From contig JAFVBO010000112.1 in assembly GCA_017479935.1 (NCBI GenBank), positions 1 to 40,178 on the forward strand: 40,178 nucleotides of DNA, given 5' to 3'. The stretch comes from Lachnospiraceae bacterium. Its GTDB lineage: Bacteria; Bacillota; Clostridia; Lachnospirales; Lachnospiraceae. A program made the translations under genes and the position numbers. Below the pieces are notes generated by a model. The model had not been told where the DNA came from, did not search any database, and saw only the letters and a list, made by a program, of their open reading frames with translations. Positions 15,834 through 26,276 of this stretch are shown here, piece after piece (positions within the stretch are counted from its first letter, which is position 1; each line of letters begins with the position of its first letter).

Positions 15834-18800
15834 TTATGTTTCTTCCACCAGAAAGCTCTTTCTCTTCATAAAGAGAAGAACCGAGATTGCAAGCGCGCCA
15901 AGGAAGAAGGTAAGGAACGTTCTCACCTTTCCAGGGTCGGAGGTATCTACTTCGTCCACAAAAATGGTTATCGTCTGATCCTTATCATAGAAGTCATCAT
16001 GGCTGTTTACAGAAACCCCGTTAAGAATAAGATCTTCAAAGACAACGATTTCTCTTCCCGCAATCGTTCCCATACCGGTTGCGTTAAACGTGAAAACGAC
16101 ATCTGCAGATCCTTCCGTATTCTCTGCGGTAAAGCTTGTGGATGCTGTTACCGGAGCACCGTCTGCCATAATGACAGTTCCTGTCGTTTGATCCATCAGA
16201 ATACCACTTACCGTATACGTCTCTCCTACGACCAGGTTCTCATAGAAGACCCGGTCCACGATGGTAAAGGAACTGCTCTCGTAAGCGCCCTTTTCGCCAT
16301 CAACCGTGCTCACATAAGCGCTGGTGAAAATCGCCGGTACATAAACGGTCTGCTCTTCATCATCGGGTTTGGCGTGATCCGCGATCAGAGTTTCTCCATA
16401 GTACGCCTTCTCAAAAACGACAAGGGTATGTCCGTCAAGGCCGGTTGTATCAACCTCGATTTCCACATCAACTTCCCCATCCTTTGTCTCCGGTGTAAAC
16501 TCATAGCTTGTCTTAAATTCAGTTTCCTCTTTTGTATCCTTATCGTAGATCACAGCTTCCAAACGATAGGTTTGACCAATCTCCAACCCTGTATACTTTA
16601 CTGTATCTACAATAACTGTCTTACCCTTTGCCGTCTGCTTGTTACTCGTCTGTTTATCTTTGGCTGTAGTGCCGATCTTCAGGACTTCCGTTGTCTGCTC
16701 GGGGCTGTCAGGGATCTGATGATCCGCTACCACGATCTCGCCATAGTACGCGGTCTCGAATGCGACAAGGTCATGCCCCTCAAGGCCTTCCGTGTTAACC
16801 GGGATTTCTACGTCCACAGAGCCGTTCGCTTCCTCAGGGGTAAAGGTCTTCTCAGCCTCAAACTTCGTCAGGGCTCCGCTCGTCTGGTCGTAGATCTGCG
16901 CCTTCAGGGTGTATTCCTTGCCAGGGATCAGATTCTTGTACTCGACAGTATCCAGGATTACGGTCTTGCCAAGTGCGTTCGTCTTGATGTTCGTTTCTTT
17001 GTTTACTGCCTTCGTTGCGATTTCGGCCACATGGATTGTCTGGCCTTCATCGTCCGGGTTTTCATGGCTTTCTACAAGGACTTCCTTGTAGTAGGCGTTT
17101 TCGTAACATACAAGGTCGTGTCCCGCAAGGCCTGTGGCGTCAAGCTTGATTTCAACATCCACGGTACCTTTGCCGCCTTCCGCCGCCACGAATTCCTGCT
17201 CGCCCGTATAGCTGGTGAGCTCGCTCTTCGTCTTGTCAAAGAGGCTGGCCTTCATTACATAGGTCTTTCCCTCTACAAGATTCTCGTAGGAGACAGTATC
17301 AATAAATGTGGTTTCGCCAAGGGCTGCCAGCTGAATCTCTGTCTGACTGTCCTTTGCGACGGTTCCGATCTTCGGAACTTCCGTCGTCTGCTCAGGGCTG
17401 TCAGGGATCTGATGGTCCGCTACCACGATCTCGCCATAGTACGCGGTCTCGTATGCGACAAGGTCATGGCCCTCCAGACCTTTCGTGTTAACCGGGATTT
17501 CTACTTCCACAGATCCGTCAGCTTCCTCAGGGGTAAATGTCTTCTCAGCCTTAAACTCCGTCAGGGCTCCGCTCGTCTGGTCGTAGATCTGCGCCTTCAG
17601 GGTGTATTCCTTGCCAGGGATCAGGTTCTTATACTCGACCGTATCCTTGATGATCGTCTCGCCAAGGGCATTGGTCTTGATGTTCGTTTCTTTGTTTACA
17701 GCTACGGTTCCGATTTCGGCCACATGGATCGTCTGGCCTTCATCGTCCTTGTCCTTATGAGTCGCTACCAGAACTTCCTTGTAGTATCCGTCCTCGTAGC
17801 ATACAAGGTCATGGTTCGCAAGTCCTGTGGTGTCAAGCCCGATTTCAACATCCACTGTTCCGCTTCCGCCTTCCGCCGCCGTAAAGGTGGTTTCGCCGGT
17901 ATACGTGGTCAGGGATCCTGCCGTCTTGTCGTACAGGCTCGCCTTCATCGTATACTCTTCTCCCGCAATAAGGTTTTCGTAGGAGACAGTATCAATAAAG
18001 GTAGTTTCGCCAAAGGCTGCCAGCTGCATTTCAGTCTGAGCATCCTTCGCTACGGTTCCGAGCTTTGCTACAAAGGTTGTCTGATCTTCATCGTCAGGCT
18101 CCGAGTGGTCCGCGATCTGGACTTCCCCATAGAACGCAGTTTCATAAGCAACGAAGGTGTGCCCTTCATAGCCTTCCGTATCCAGGCTGATTTCCACATC
18201 AACGGTTCCCGAGCTTTCCGCAGGCGTAAATGTCGTTTCGCCTGTGAAAGATGTCAGCTCTCCTGTTGTCTTGTCATACAGCTTCGCCTTTAAAGTATAT
18301 GTCTTGCCAGGCAGAAGGTTTGTGTAGGCAACAGTATCAATAAGGACCGTTTCACCAAACTCGTTAAGCTTAATTCCGGTGTTCTTGTTTACAGCCGTTG
18401 TATGAATGTCGGGAATGTAGACCGTCTGTGCCTCATCCTCGATGTCTGCGTGAACCGCAAAGGTCTTTCCTGCATTCTTCAATTCTTCAAACACAACCGC
18501 TGTCGTACCGGCCAGGGATACTCCCTTAAAGGTAAAGGTAAGCTCTACCTCTCCATCCGCACTCGCGGGTCTGAATTCCTTACTTGCCGTTACAGGGTTT
18601 CCGCTGTCATCCAGAACAGGGTATCCTGTAGCCTTATCTACCAGCATTCCCGACAAGGTGTAGCGCTTATCAGTATTCAGGTTGGTGTAGCTTACAGTAT
18701 CGGTGATCGTAATCACGGCATCCGCATTAGAAAGACCGACATTTGTATCCGCATCTTTAGCGTTTGTTCCGATAGCGGGATAATGGATCATCTGCTCTTT

Positions 18801-21800
18801 GTTAAGAAGCTCAGCGTGATCAGCTACAAAGCTGCCGTCCACTGTCGTCATCTCCTCATAGATGGTAATGGTCTTTCCAGCAAGGTCTGATGCGTCAAAT
18901 ACAATTCTCACTTCCACGGATCCGTTTCCCGCTTCCGTCGTAAACGTTTCGGTCCCTTCAAATCCTTCCAGAACTTCTCCGTTTTCCGTCACCATGGCGG
19001 TAGCGGTTAAGACATAGGTTTCTCCCACAACCGCGTTTTCATAATACACAGTGTCGATGATCACGTTCTGTTCTTCCGCCAGAGCGTAATGAGTCATGGA
19101 ATCTGCGTCTAAAGCTGTTGTATGAATCTTTACATCCACGTTGTAGATGACATCGCCATCCGTCACATCAGGACCTTCCTTTACCGTAAAGGTCTTCGTG
19201 ACCATGACCATGTGCTGGTTTGATTCGGTCTTCAGCTCTGTCACCTCGTAGCTTCCAACCGGCATGGAGCCCAGGCTGTCATCTACGTTCGCGCTGCCAA
19301 ACCAGAGACCGGCAGGCACAAGGCCCTCGATCACAGAAGCAGGGATCACCGCATCCTCCGCATACTGTGCCAGGACTTCATCGTTGCCATTCGTGTTTTC
19401 AGAATGTGCTACAGCCGTGCTGGAGAAAACACCGTCCTCTCCTGTCACGACATAATGGGTTTCCCCGGTCTTGACGTTCTTGACCTTAAAGGGAATTCCT
19501 GCCATGGGTCTTTCGGTTCCGAGGATCTTCTTTGTGAAAGTAAGTTCGCCTCTCGCAAACATCTCGGTCGAGATAAATCCGGTACCGCCTTCTGCGGAAA
19601 GCATCTGGTTGCCGCAGGATACAGCACAGCTTCCCTCGTTGTCCACGAAGTTGTAGAGTACAGCGCCTTCCGACTCATCGGAGCCGTCACCACCCTCTAA
19701 GTGGATCGTGGAGCCTTCCAGGACAAATCCCGCAGGGGCCTTCGTTTCTTCAATCGTAATGGTGCCAAGAGGAATAACGATATCCCCATCTTCTGTCTCA
19801 CCGTAAACAGCTTCCCCGGATACCAAGTGTTCGCCGTCTAAGGATGCGATAAAGCTGGAACCATCCTTGATTGTTTTGATAACCCACTCAGCGTCACTGG
19901 AAGCAGGGAGAGTGTCTTCTGTGTACTGTCCGGCGTAGTATCTCACCGTGTACTCGGCACCGGAGAGGTCTGATCCTGCGGATACAGCACCGCTCTCATC
20001 CACCTTCGTGATGTCGATCTGAGCTGTGAACATCGGAGTATTTGTAATTTCAGCGACGAGTGCCTCTGCCTGTCCTCTTTCCGGAACGGTAACTTTGACA
20101 GGATTCGGGTTGTACACCCATCCCTTGCCCGCAAGGCTTTCTTCTACCTCGCGTACATAGTAGACTCCCATCTCCATAAAGACAGAAGGCGTTTCACCTT
20201 GCGCGTCCGTCGTAAGAAGAATGCTTTCACCTGCCTTGTCAGTTGCTTCCGTCGTACAGGCTTCATCCGTATAAACCTTGAACTCGATGCCGGAATAATC
20301 GTAGCTGGAATTTCCATCCGTCATTTCCGGATTTCCGGATACCTTCTTTGCGCTTAACGTGCTGGAAGGAACCTCTTCGTTAAGGATCGTACCGCCGTCT
20401 GTTACAGAGTTTTCTTCTTTCACCTCGATGGTCATTGTGACCATATCCAGGTCTTTATTGGCTTCGGTTTTCAGTTCCGTCACATCGTACTTTCCAAGTG
20501 GCAGAGCACCCTTGGTGTCATCAGCCTGGTCCGCGCCAAACCAGACACCTGCGGAAGAAAGACCTGCAATCACGCTTGCAGGAATAACACCGTCATTACC
20601 AGCTGCCGTGGAGAGAATTTCATCATTCTCGTTGGTGTTTGTCGTGTGCTGCACAGCCGCGGTGGAGAAAAATCCGTTCGCGTCCGTAACAACGTAATGG
20701 GTCTCCCCTGTAGTCTTGGACGTAATCATGAACGGAATGCCAGCCATCGGTACTTCTGTTGCCGTGTCAGCTTTAAGGAGTTTTTTCGTAAAAGACAGAT
20801 CACCTCTTGCATTCTTTTCGGAGGATTCATAGTCTACGCCGTTCTCCGCGCTATAGACCTGGTTGCCGCCCACCACGGAGCAGACACCCTGATCGTCCAC
20901 AAAGTTGTAAAGCGCTTTGCCGTCTTCCTCATCAGAGCCGTCCCCGCCTGCTAAGCGGATCGTAGAACCGATGAGCGTAAAGCCTTCAGGCGCTTTTGTT
21001 TCCTCAATCATGATGGTGCCAAGAGGAAGCTTGTAGTTTCCTGCCTTGTCTTTTCCATAAACGGGGTCGCCCATGATTACATGTTCATCGTTTAATGCTG
21101 CACGATAGTTTTTGCCATGCTTCTTAGTCTCTACAACCCAGGTAGCATTTGCAGAACCGGGAAGGTTTGCCTCCGTATACTGTCCTTCATAGAACCTGAT
21201 CGTATACTGTGCTCCGGACAGGTCAGCATCCGCATAATCCGGGTCAGATGTGATCTTCGTGATCTGGATACCCATAGGGTCGTTTAATGGCTCATTGGAA
21301 ATTTCAGCAACAAGCGCTTCATCCGTGCCATCTTCCGGTACCTCAATCATCACAGGATTGGGATTGTACTCCCAACCCTTGCCAGTCAGACTTTTCTCCA
21401 CTTCGCGTACATAGTATATGCCGGGGGAGACCGAAACGCCGCCGGTTGAACCTGCAGAATTCGATTCAAGAAGAATAACATCGCCATTCGTATCCAGTGC
21501 TTCCTTCGTACATTCTTTGTCGGTGTAGACCTTAAACTGGATGCCGCTGAAGTCATAGCTTCTGTTACCTTCTGTAAGAACCGGATTGCTGGAAACCTTG
21601 CGTGCGTACAGAAGGCTCGTGGGGGTATTGATTACGGGATTGCCGTAATTAACGTGTCCCACCCCATCCGTAATCTCAACTGTCCATGTGTTTACTTCAG
21701 GAAGTTCACAACCCGCTGCGGGCTCTTCTTCCTTGACATACAACTCGCTGTAATGTCCCGCTGTCGTAAAAGATGCGGTTCCGTTCTCGTCAGTAATCAT

Positions 21801-24407
21801 TTCTCCGATGCGTGACTCTTTCGTGTACGCATCACTCGTATAGATACCGAAGAGCGCGCCGGCCAGTCTGTCTCCAGCCGGGTTTTCCTTAATGACGTCA
21901 ACGCTGGTCTGATAGTTGGTTACATATAATGTTGCCTTTCCTGTATCAGCCGGGATCTCCAGCGTCCAGGAAGGGGCCTCCTCGTCCGGATCGTAAGCAC
22001 CATAACCATCAGGGAACTCCGTCTCCACTATATAGACGGATGTGTAATAAGCATCAATGTGCATGGATGCTTCACCATTCTCATCCGTCACCATGGTGCC
22101 AAGAACGCTTCCGCCCTTGTAATCATAGACAGTAAATTCCGCCCCCGGAAGGCCATTACCGGAAGGATCGGTTTTAAAAACATCGATATCCGTCTCCGGG
22201 TAGTTAACGACTTCCAGGCCTCCCACGCCATTCACGACAGGAATTGTCCAGGAATCTTCGCCATCTTCAGTAGTCATCCCGGGAGGGCACACTGTTTCAA
22301 CGATATAAACAGACGTTAAATACTGGTCGATGTGCAGACTTGCACTTCCGCCGTTTCCTGTGGTCATGGTACCAAGGAGAGTGCCGTCTTTTTTGTCATA
22401 GACTTCAAATTCGGCTCCCGGAAGGCCCCTGCCACTGGGATCGGTTTTGTAAACATCGATATCCGTCTCATGGTAGTTATAAACGGTAATGCTTCCTACT
22501 CCCTGCAGGATCGAAACCACCCATTCGGTCTCATCACCTTCGCGGGAAGTGTAGTTGTCGGGGAATACCGTCTCTATCACGTAGACAGAGGCATAATTGT
22601 CATCAAGCTCCATGCTGGCGTTTCCGTCCTCGTCAGTCACCATGGTTCCAAGAAGAGTGCCGCCTTTTTCGTCATAGACTTCAAATTCGGCGCCGGGTAA
22701 ACCTTCCTCGTTCTCATTTAACTTTAAGACGGTAACGATGACTCCTTCCGGATAGTTAACCGCTTCCAGGCTTCCCACGCCGTTTACGACAGGAATAGTC
22801 CATTCAGGCTGATTCCCGTCTTCGGAGGTCATTCCCTCAGGAAACTTCGTCTCTCTGATGAAAACAGATGTCAGATACTGGTCGATATGCAGGCTGGCAT
22901 TGCCGCCGATGCCCGTTATCATGGTACCAAGGAGAGTTCCGTCTTTTTCGTCATAGACTTCAAACTCAGCTCCCGGAAGGCCCCTGCCACTGGGATCGGT
23001 TTTGAGAACATCAATATCCGTTTCCTGATAGTTCACAGCTTCCAGATATCCCTCACCGGTAACCGGATCTACGTCTACAGTCCAGGCCGGCTGTTCTCCA
23101 TCCCCGGACGTATAGCCAGACGGGAAAGATGTCTCTACGACATATACGGTCGCATAGTACCGGTCAAACTCTTCACTGTCAGCATTGCCGTTGTCATCTG
23201 TGGTCATGCTTCCAAGGAGGGTGCCACACTCTTCGTCATAGATTTCAAAGACAGCGCCGGGTAAGCCATCGTTCTCCGTATTGATTTTATGGATACGGAT
23301 TTTTGTGTTGGGAGTATTTACGACAGGATCTCCGCCATTAACATGTCCCCATCCGTCCGCAATCTCTACAACAAATTCCGGATGCACTCCGTCCTCAGAG
23401 GAATACCCTGTCGGGAATTCTGTTTCAATGACATAAAGGACATCGTAATCCTCGTCAAAATGAGCAGCCGCATAACCGTCTTCGTCAGAAGTCATGCTTC
23501 CAATCTCATTTGTATAACCCGCATCAGAATAAATCGTGAAGACTGCACCAGACAGCGGATCCGCGTTGGGATTCACTTTATTGACATCGATGTCGGTACT
23601 TGGAATATGGTCATCCGTTACCACAAACATGATATCCTGGTTGGCCCCGCCTACCGTCTGATACAGGTGCGTTCTGTTAATAACATCCTGCACATATGAA
23701 TCGTTGTCCAGCAGCCAGTCGATATTGGCTACCGCCTGATCCAGAGCTTCAATCTCCCAGTTATCGTAGACAACTTCATTGTACGGATATGACGCCATGG
23801 AGCCGGTGTTCAGGTAGCTTACCAGCCCATGTGTCCAGCCTACAGAAGATTCGTTAAGCAGGTCCCCGTAAACATCCGATCCATACCAGCTCAGATCTCC
23901 AATGCCGGCCATAAGTGCCAGTTTGATTTCATCTGCCGTATAGCCGGAAACCTCTACCACCGTGTACTCACCGGACGGCGGTGTAGGCATATACGACTGG
24001 CCGCATACACCTTCGTAAGTTACACCATCAACGGAGATCAGGAAAATAGCGCCTAAAGCCATCGGGTCTCCATAGGTGTCCGTACCGCCAAAATACTCGT
24101 AATAACCGCTTAAAGATAGAGTACCTGTTTTTCCATCAAGGCTTCGCGCCTTAAGGAGACTTCTGCCAGGGGTTCCCGCATTCAAATGCATGACAACCGG
24201 AAACTGGCTGTAATCGTAATAGCAAAGCGGCGTAAAAGAAGGATGCGGAACAGCACGTTCTATGGTCGGTTCTTCCGCCATCTCTTCACTCTCTGTGACG
24301 GCCTCTTCTTCCTCCGCTGCGTACACCGTCAGCGGTGCAAAAGCACTAAGCACCATCAGAATGCTGAGTAAAAGAGAAAGAATTCTTCTCGTTCGATTAT
24401 TGTTCAT
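15834..24407 (-). CDS. Giant VaFE/Cna_B repeat surface adhesin
   Basis: This 2,857-residue surface protein has a signal peptide (IRR-type basic start, cleavage near VYAAEEE). An N-terminal domain of about 250 residues follows; its VCGQ and GGANQ spots could suit a thioester adhesin, which is unproven. Next come about 13 prealbumin/SpaA (Cna_B) repeats (pattern DIDVxKTDPSGxGLPGAEFEVY), then about nine VaFE/T-Q ester repeats of roughly 100 residues (GTVAKDAQT, IDTVSYENL, LVCYE/LVAFE, DEGQT). These are known to form internal covalent cross-links that stiffen a stalk. The C-terminus has a hydrophobic helix and basic tail (FLTFFLGALAISVLLFMKRK) but no LPXTG; VDTSDPG takes its place. GAAAGGA before 24407 decides the start over an ATG at 24428. 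A split sortase lies downstream. Confidence 0.9.
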   Translation of the reverse strand: MNNNRTRRILSLLLSILMVLSAFAPLTVYAAEEEEAVTESEEMAEEPTIERAVPHPSFTPLCYYDYSQFPVVMHLNAGTPGRSLLKARSLDGKTGTLSLSGYYEYFGGTDTYGDPMALGAIFLISVDGVTYEGVCGQSYMPTPPSGEYTVVEVSGYTADEIKLALMAGIGDLSWYGSDVYGDLLNESSVGWTHGLVSYLNTGSMASYPYNEVVYDNWEIEALDQAVANIDWLLDNDSYVQDVINRTHLYQTVGGANQDIMFVVTDDHIPSTDIDVNKVNPNADPLSGAVFTIYSDAGYTNEIGSMTSDEDGYAAAHFDEDYDVLYVIETEFPTGYSSEDGVHPEFVVEIADGWGHVNGGDPVVNTPNTKIRIHKINTENDGLPGAVFEIYDEECGTLLGSMTTDDNGNADSEEFDRYYATVYVVETSFPSGYTSGDGEQPAWTVDVDPVTGEGYLEAVNYQETDIDVLKTDPSGRGLPGAEFEVYDEKDGTLLGTMITGIGGNASLHIDQYLTSVFIRETKFPEGMTSEDGNQPEWTIPVVNGVGSLEAVNYPEGVIVTVLKLNENEEGLPGAEFEVYDEKGGTLLGTMVTDEDGNASMELDDNYASVYVIETVFPDNYTSREGDETEWVVSILQGVGSITVYNYHETDIDVYKTDPSGRGLPGAEFEVYDKKDGTLLGTMTTGNGGSASLHIDQYLTSVYIVETVCPPGMTTEDGEDSWTIPVVNGVGGLEVVNYPETDIDVFKTDPSGNGLPGAEFTVYDYKGGSVLGTMVTDENGEASMHIDAYYTSVYIVETEFPDGYGAYDPDEEAPSWTLEIPADTGKATLYVTNYQTSVDVIKENPAGDRLAGALFGIYTSDAYTKESRIGEMITDENGTASFTTAGHYSELYVKEEEPAAGCELPEVNTWTVEITDGVGHVNYGNPVINTPTSLLYARKVSSNPVLTEGNRSYDFSGIQFKVYTDKECTKEALDTNGDVILLESNSAGSTGGVSVSPGIYYVREVEKSLTGKGWEYNPNPVMIEVPEDGTDEALVAEISNEPLNDPMGIQITKITSDPDYADADLSGAQYTIRFYEGQYTEANLPGSANATWVVETKKHGKNYRAALNDEHVIMGDPVYGKDKAGNYKLPLGTIMIEETKAPEGFTLIGSTIRLAGGDGSDEEDGKALYNFVDDQGVCSVVGGNQVYSAENGVDYESSEKNARGDLSFTKKLLKADTATEVPMAGIPFMITSKTTGETHYVVTDANGFFSTAAVQHTTNTNENDEILSTAAGNDGVIPASVIAGLSSAGVWFGADQADDTKGALPLGKYDVTELKTEANKDLDMVTMTIEVKEENSVTDGGTILNEEVPSSTLSAKKVSGNPEMTDGNSSYDYSGIEFKVYTDEACTTEATDKAGESILLTTDAQGETPSVFMEMGVYYVREVEESLAGKGWVYNPNPVKVTVPERGQAEALVAEITNTPMFTAQIDITKVDESGAVSAGSDLSGAEYTVRYYAGQYTEDTLPASSDAEWVIKTIKDGSSFIASLDGEHLVSGEAVYGETEDGDIVIPLGTITIEETKAPAGFVLEGSTIHLEGGDGSDESEGAVLYNFVDNEGSCAVSCGNQMLSAEGGTGFISTEMFARGELTFTKKILGTERPMAGIPFKVKNVKTGETHYVVTGEDGVFSSTAVAHSENTNGNDEVLAQYAEDAVIPASVIEGLVPAGLWFGSANVDDSLGSMPVGSYEVTELKTESNQHMVMVTKTFTVKEGPDVTDGDVIYNVDVKIHTTALDADSMTHYALAEEQNVIIDTVYYENAVVGETYVLTATAMVTENGEVLEGFEGTETFTTEAGNGSVEVRIVFDASDLAGKTITIYEEMTTVDGSFVADHAELLNKEQMIHYPAIGTNAKDADTNVGLSNADAVITITDTVSYTNLNTDKRYTLSGMLVDKATGYPVLDDSGNPVTASKEFRPASADGEVELTFTFKGVSLAGTTAVVFEELKNAGKTFAVHADIEDEAQTVYIPDIHTTAVNKNTGIKLNEFGETVLIDTVAYTNLLPGKTYTLKAKLYDKTTGELTSFTGETTFTPAESSGTVDVEISLDTEGYEGHTFVAYETAFYGEVQIADHSEPDDEDQTTFVAKLGTVAKDAQTEMQLAAFGETTFIDTVSYENLIAGEEYTMKASLYDKTAGSLTTYTGETTFTAAEGGSGTVDVEIGLDTTGLANHDLVCYEDGYYKEVLVATHKDKDDEGQTIHVAEIGTVAVNKETNIKTNALGETIIKDTVEYKNLIPGKEYTLKAQIYDQTSGALTEFKAEKTFTPEEADGSVEVEIPVNTKGLEGHDLVAYETAYYGEIVVADHQIPDSPEQTTEVPKIGTVAKDSQTEIQLAALGETTFIDTVSYENLVEGKTYVMKASLFDKTKSELTSYTGEQEFVAAEGGKGTVDVEIKLDATGLAGHDLVCYENAYYKEVLVESHENPDDEGQTIHVAEIATKAVNKETNIKTNALGKTVILDTVEYKNLIPGKEYTLKAQIYDQTSGALTKFEAEKTFTPEEANGSVDVEIPVNTEGLEGHDLVAFETAYYGEIVVADHQIPDSPEQTTEVLKIGTTAKDKQTSNKQTAKGKTVIVDTVKYTGLEIGQTYRLEAVIYDKDTKEETEFKTSYEFTPETKDGEVDVEIEVDTTGLDGHTLVVFEKAYYGETLIADHAKPDDEEQTVYVPAIFTSAYVSTVDGEKGAYESSSFTIVDRVFYENLVVGETYTVSGILMDQTTGTVIMADGAPVTASTSFTAENTEGSADVVFTFNATGMGTIAGREIVVFEDLILNGVSVNSHDDFYDKDQTITIFVDEVDTSDPGKVRTFLTFFLGALAISVLLFMKRKSFLVEET

Positions 24408-24429
24408 CGTTTTTCCTTTCATAAACATA

Positions 24430-24447
24430 ACCCGGGATGTCCCGGGT
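24430..24447. other. Perfect 8-bp GC-rich hairpin before the adhesin
   Basis: ACCCGGGA and TCCCGGGT flank a 2-base loop, 22 bases upstream of the adhesin start and after the coupling-protein stop. No T-run follows, so it may attenuate or process the transcript. Confidence 0.5.
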
Positions 24448-24482
24448 CATTCATACATCTTGTAACATCTGTTTTCGAAATG

Positions 24483-26276
24483 TTATTCCTCCAAATTGGA
24501 GGCGTCTGCTTCCACTACATCATACTCCTCCCCGGACGCGAGCTTTAGATCCCTGTTCAGATAGCTTTCCACATGGAAGGCATACCTGGGGTTGGCATCT
24601 GCCGTATAGCGGTACATGGGATGCTCTGTGAGATCGTACTTGTCCGACAAAAATGGACGGACCCCTCTCAGCTGCAGGATGCACTTCCCGCCGTCCAACA
24701 CAGCCAGTTCGTCCCGGCTCATCAGCTCCTTCCCAAGCTTCTGGAATGTCATGCCATAGCTGGGGCTGTTGCTGCGAGTATCGGAGGTATTGAACGTGTC
24801 AATCGTTTCTTTTCCAAGGGCTTCCGTCAGTTCCTTCAGCGTGGTCGGCTCTGATCCCCCAAGAAAGATCTGGGAATCGCAGTTGCCGATGATTGTGTCA
24901 GCGTTGTCCTTGTAGATGGCTTTCAGCTGTGATTTGGCCTGCAGGACCAGGCAGGCGGATATTTCACGGCTTCTTATGGTGGCAATCAGCTTTTCCAGAT
25001 TTGGGATCTGTCCAATATTGGCCGCCTCATCGATCAGGCACCGTACATGGACCGGCAGCCTTCCGCCGTACACATCATCCGCCTTTTCACAGAGCAGGTT
25101 GAAGAGCTGGCTGTAGATGATGGATATCAGGAAGTTAAAGGTACTGTCTGTATCGCTCATGATGAGGAACAGTGCAGTCTTCCTGTCTCCGATGGTATCC
25201 AGTTCCAGCTCGTCGTAGGATGTGATCTCCCGCAGCTCACTGATATCGAAGGGGGCAAGCCTTGCCCCGCAGGAAATCAGTATCGATTTTGCCGTTTTGC
25301 CAGCCGCAAGGCGATATTTCTTGTACTGGCGTACCGCGAAGTGATCCGGTTTCTTTTTCTCCAGGTTCTCGAACATGATATCAATGGGATTTTTGAAATC
25401 CTCATCATCTTCCCGGACCTCCATGGCGTTGATGAACTCGATCAGCGTCGCGAAGTTCTGTTCCTCCTCCGGGGCTTCATAATGGATATAGCCGATCAGC
25501 GCCGTATAAAGAAGAGTTTCCGCTTTCTGCCAGAAATCATCCCCTGCTTTTCCTTCCCCTTTGGTGTTCGCAATCAGGGTCGTCACCAGCTTCAGGATAT
25601 CCTTTTCGCTGTGAATATACGCGAAGGGATTAAAGTGCATGCTCTTCTTGAAGTTGATGGTGTTGAACACCTTAATGTCATAGTGGCCTACCTTCTGGAG
25701 CGCCCTTCCGCATTCAACTACAAGGCTCCCCTTCGGGTCAGTGACCACATATGAACTATGCATCTGAAGCAGGTTTGGTTTAATCCAGTATCTTGTCTTA
25801 CCGGACCCGGATCCACCTACGATCAGCACGTTTTTGTTCCTGGCACAGGCCGTATCCTTCGGACGGCTCTGCATGGTAAGGAACTCCGTTTTCGTGAGGA
25901 TCACGTTGTTTTTGAACTCCGGATCCACGAACGGTTTGATCTCCGCGGGCGTTCCCCATCTGGCGGACCCGTATTCCCGGTCCGGCCGGAAAGTCCTGGA
26001 ATGGTAGCTTCGGACATAGACAATCAGCCAGACAAGAACGCCAAACAGTGTCCCGCAGAGAAGGTCAAAGGGATGGAAACTCGGCACCGGGGGAAAAAAG
26101 ACGGTCCGGATCTGCCGGTAAAAAGACAGCAGCCTCTCCCTGGTTTCTTCCCCTTCCGTCAGCCGGACAGCCTTTCCCACATCGGTGAAGAGGAGACCAA
26201 GGAAGGCATAGGGAACCGTGCTCTTCAGGATTTTCTTAAATTCCAGAGCGTTTTTCCTTTTACTAAGATCTATCAT
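24483..26276 (-). CDS. TraG/VirD4-type conjugative coupling ATPase (PcfC-like)
   Basis: This 597-residue type IV coupling protein would link a relaxase-DNA complex to the secretion channel at the membrane. There is a hydrophobic stretch near residues 22-30 and a clear transmembrane helix at about 71-88. Walker A GGSGSGKT is at residues 154-161, and Walker B CLIDEAANIGQ lies near 412-422. The length matches the family. The start overlaps the PcfB-like gene by 4 bases (ATGA), so the two are translationally coupled, as pcfB and pcfC are in pCF10-like elements. In most related elements the channel genes (VirB4, VirB6 types) follow; here the adhesin gene follows, and no channel gene is in the window. 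Confidence 0.93.
   Translation of the reverse strand: MIDLSKRKNALEFKKILKSTVPYAFLGLLFTDVGKAVRLTEGEETRERLLSFYRQIRTVFFPPVPSFHPFDLLCGTLFGVLVWLIVYVRSYHSRTFRPDREYGSARWGTPAEIKPFVDPEFKNNVILTKTEFLTMQSRPKDTACARNKNVLIVGGSGSGKTRYWIKPNLLQMHSSYVVTDPKGSLVVECGRALQKVGHYDIKVFNTINFKKSMHFNPFAYIHSEKDILKLVTTLIANTKGEGKAGDDFWQKAETLLYTALIGYIHYEAPEEEQNFATLIEFINAMEVREDDEDFKNPIDIMFENLEKKKPDHFAVRQYKKYRLAAGKTAKSILISCGARLAPFDISELREITSYDELELDTIGDRKTALFLIMSDTDSTFNFLISIIYSQLFNLLCEKADDVYGGRLPVHVRCLIDEAANIGQIPNLEKLIATIRSREISACLVLQAKSQLKAIYKDNADTIIGNCDSQIFLGGSEPTTLKELTEALGKETIDTFNTSDTRSNSPSYGMTFQKLGKELMSRDELAVLDGGKCILQLRGVRPFLSDKYDLTEHPMYRYTADANPRYAFHVESYLNRDLKLASGEEYDVVEADASNLEE

Noticed and set aside
15999-18293. Long plus-strand open frame (764 codons) and other frames opposite the adhesin gene
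   Set aside because: It mirrors the repetitive minus-strand gene, has no ribosome site or domain signature, and the minus-strand product is clearly a real surface protein.
24381-24428. Upstream ATG at 24428 as the adhesin start
   Set aside because: The ATG at 24407 has a well-placed GAAAGGA and gives a normal signal peptide; the upstream start would overlap the 24430-24447 hairpin border and lacks a ribosome site.
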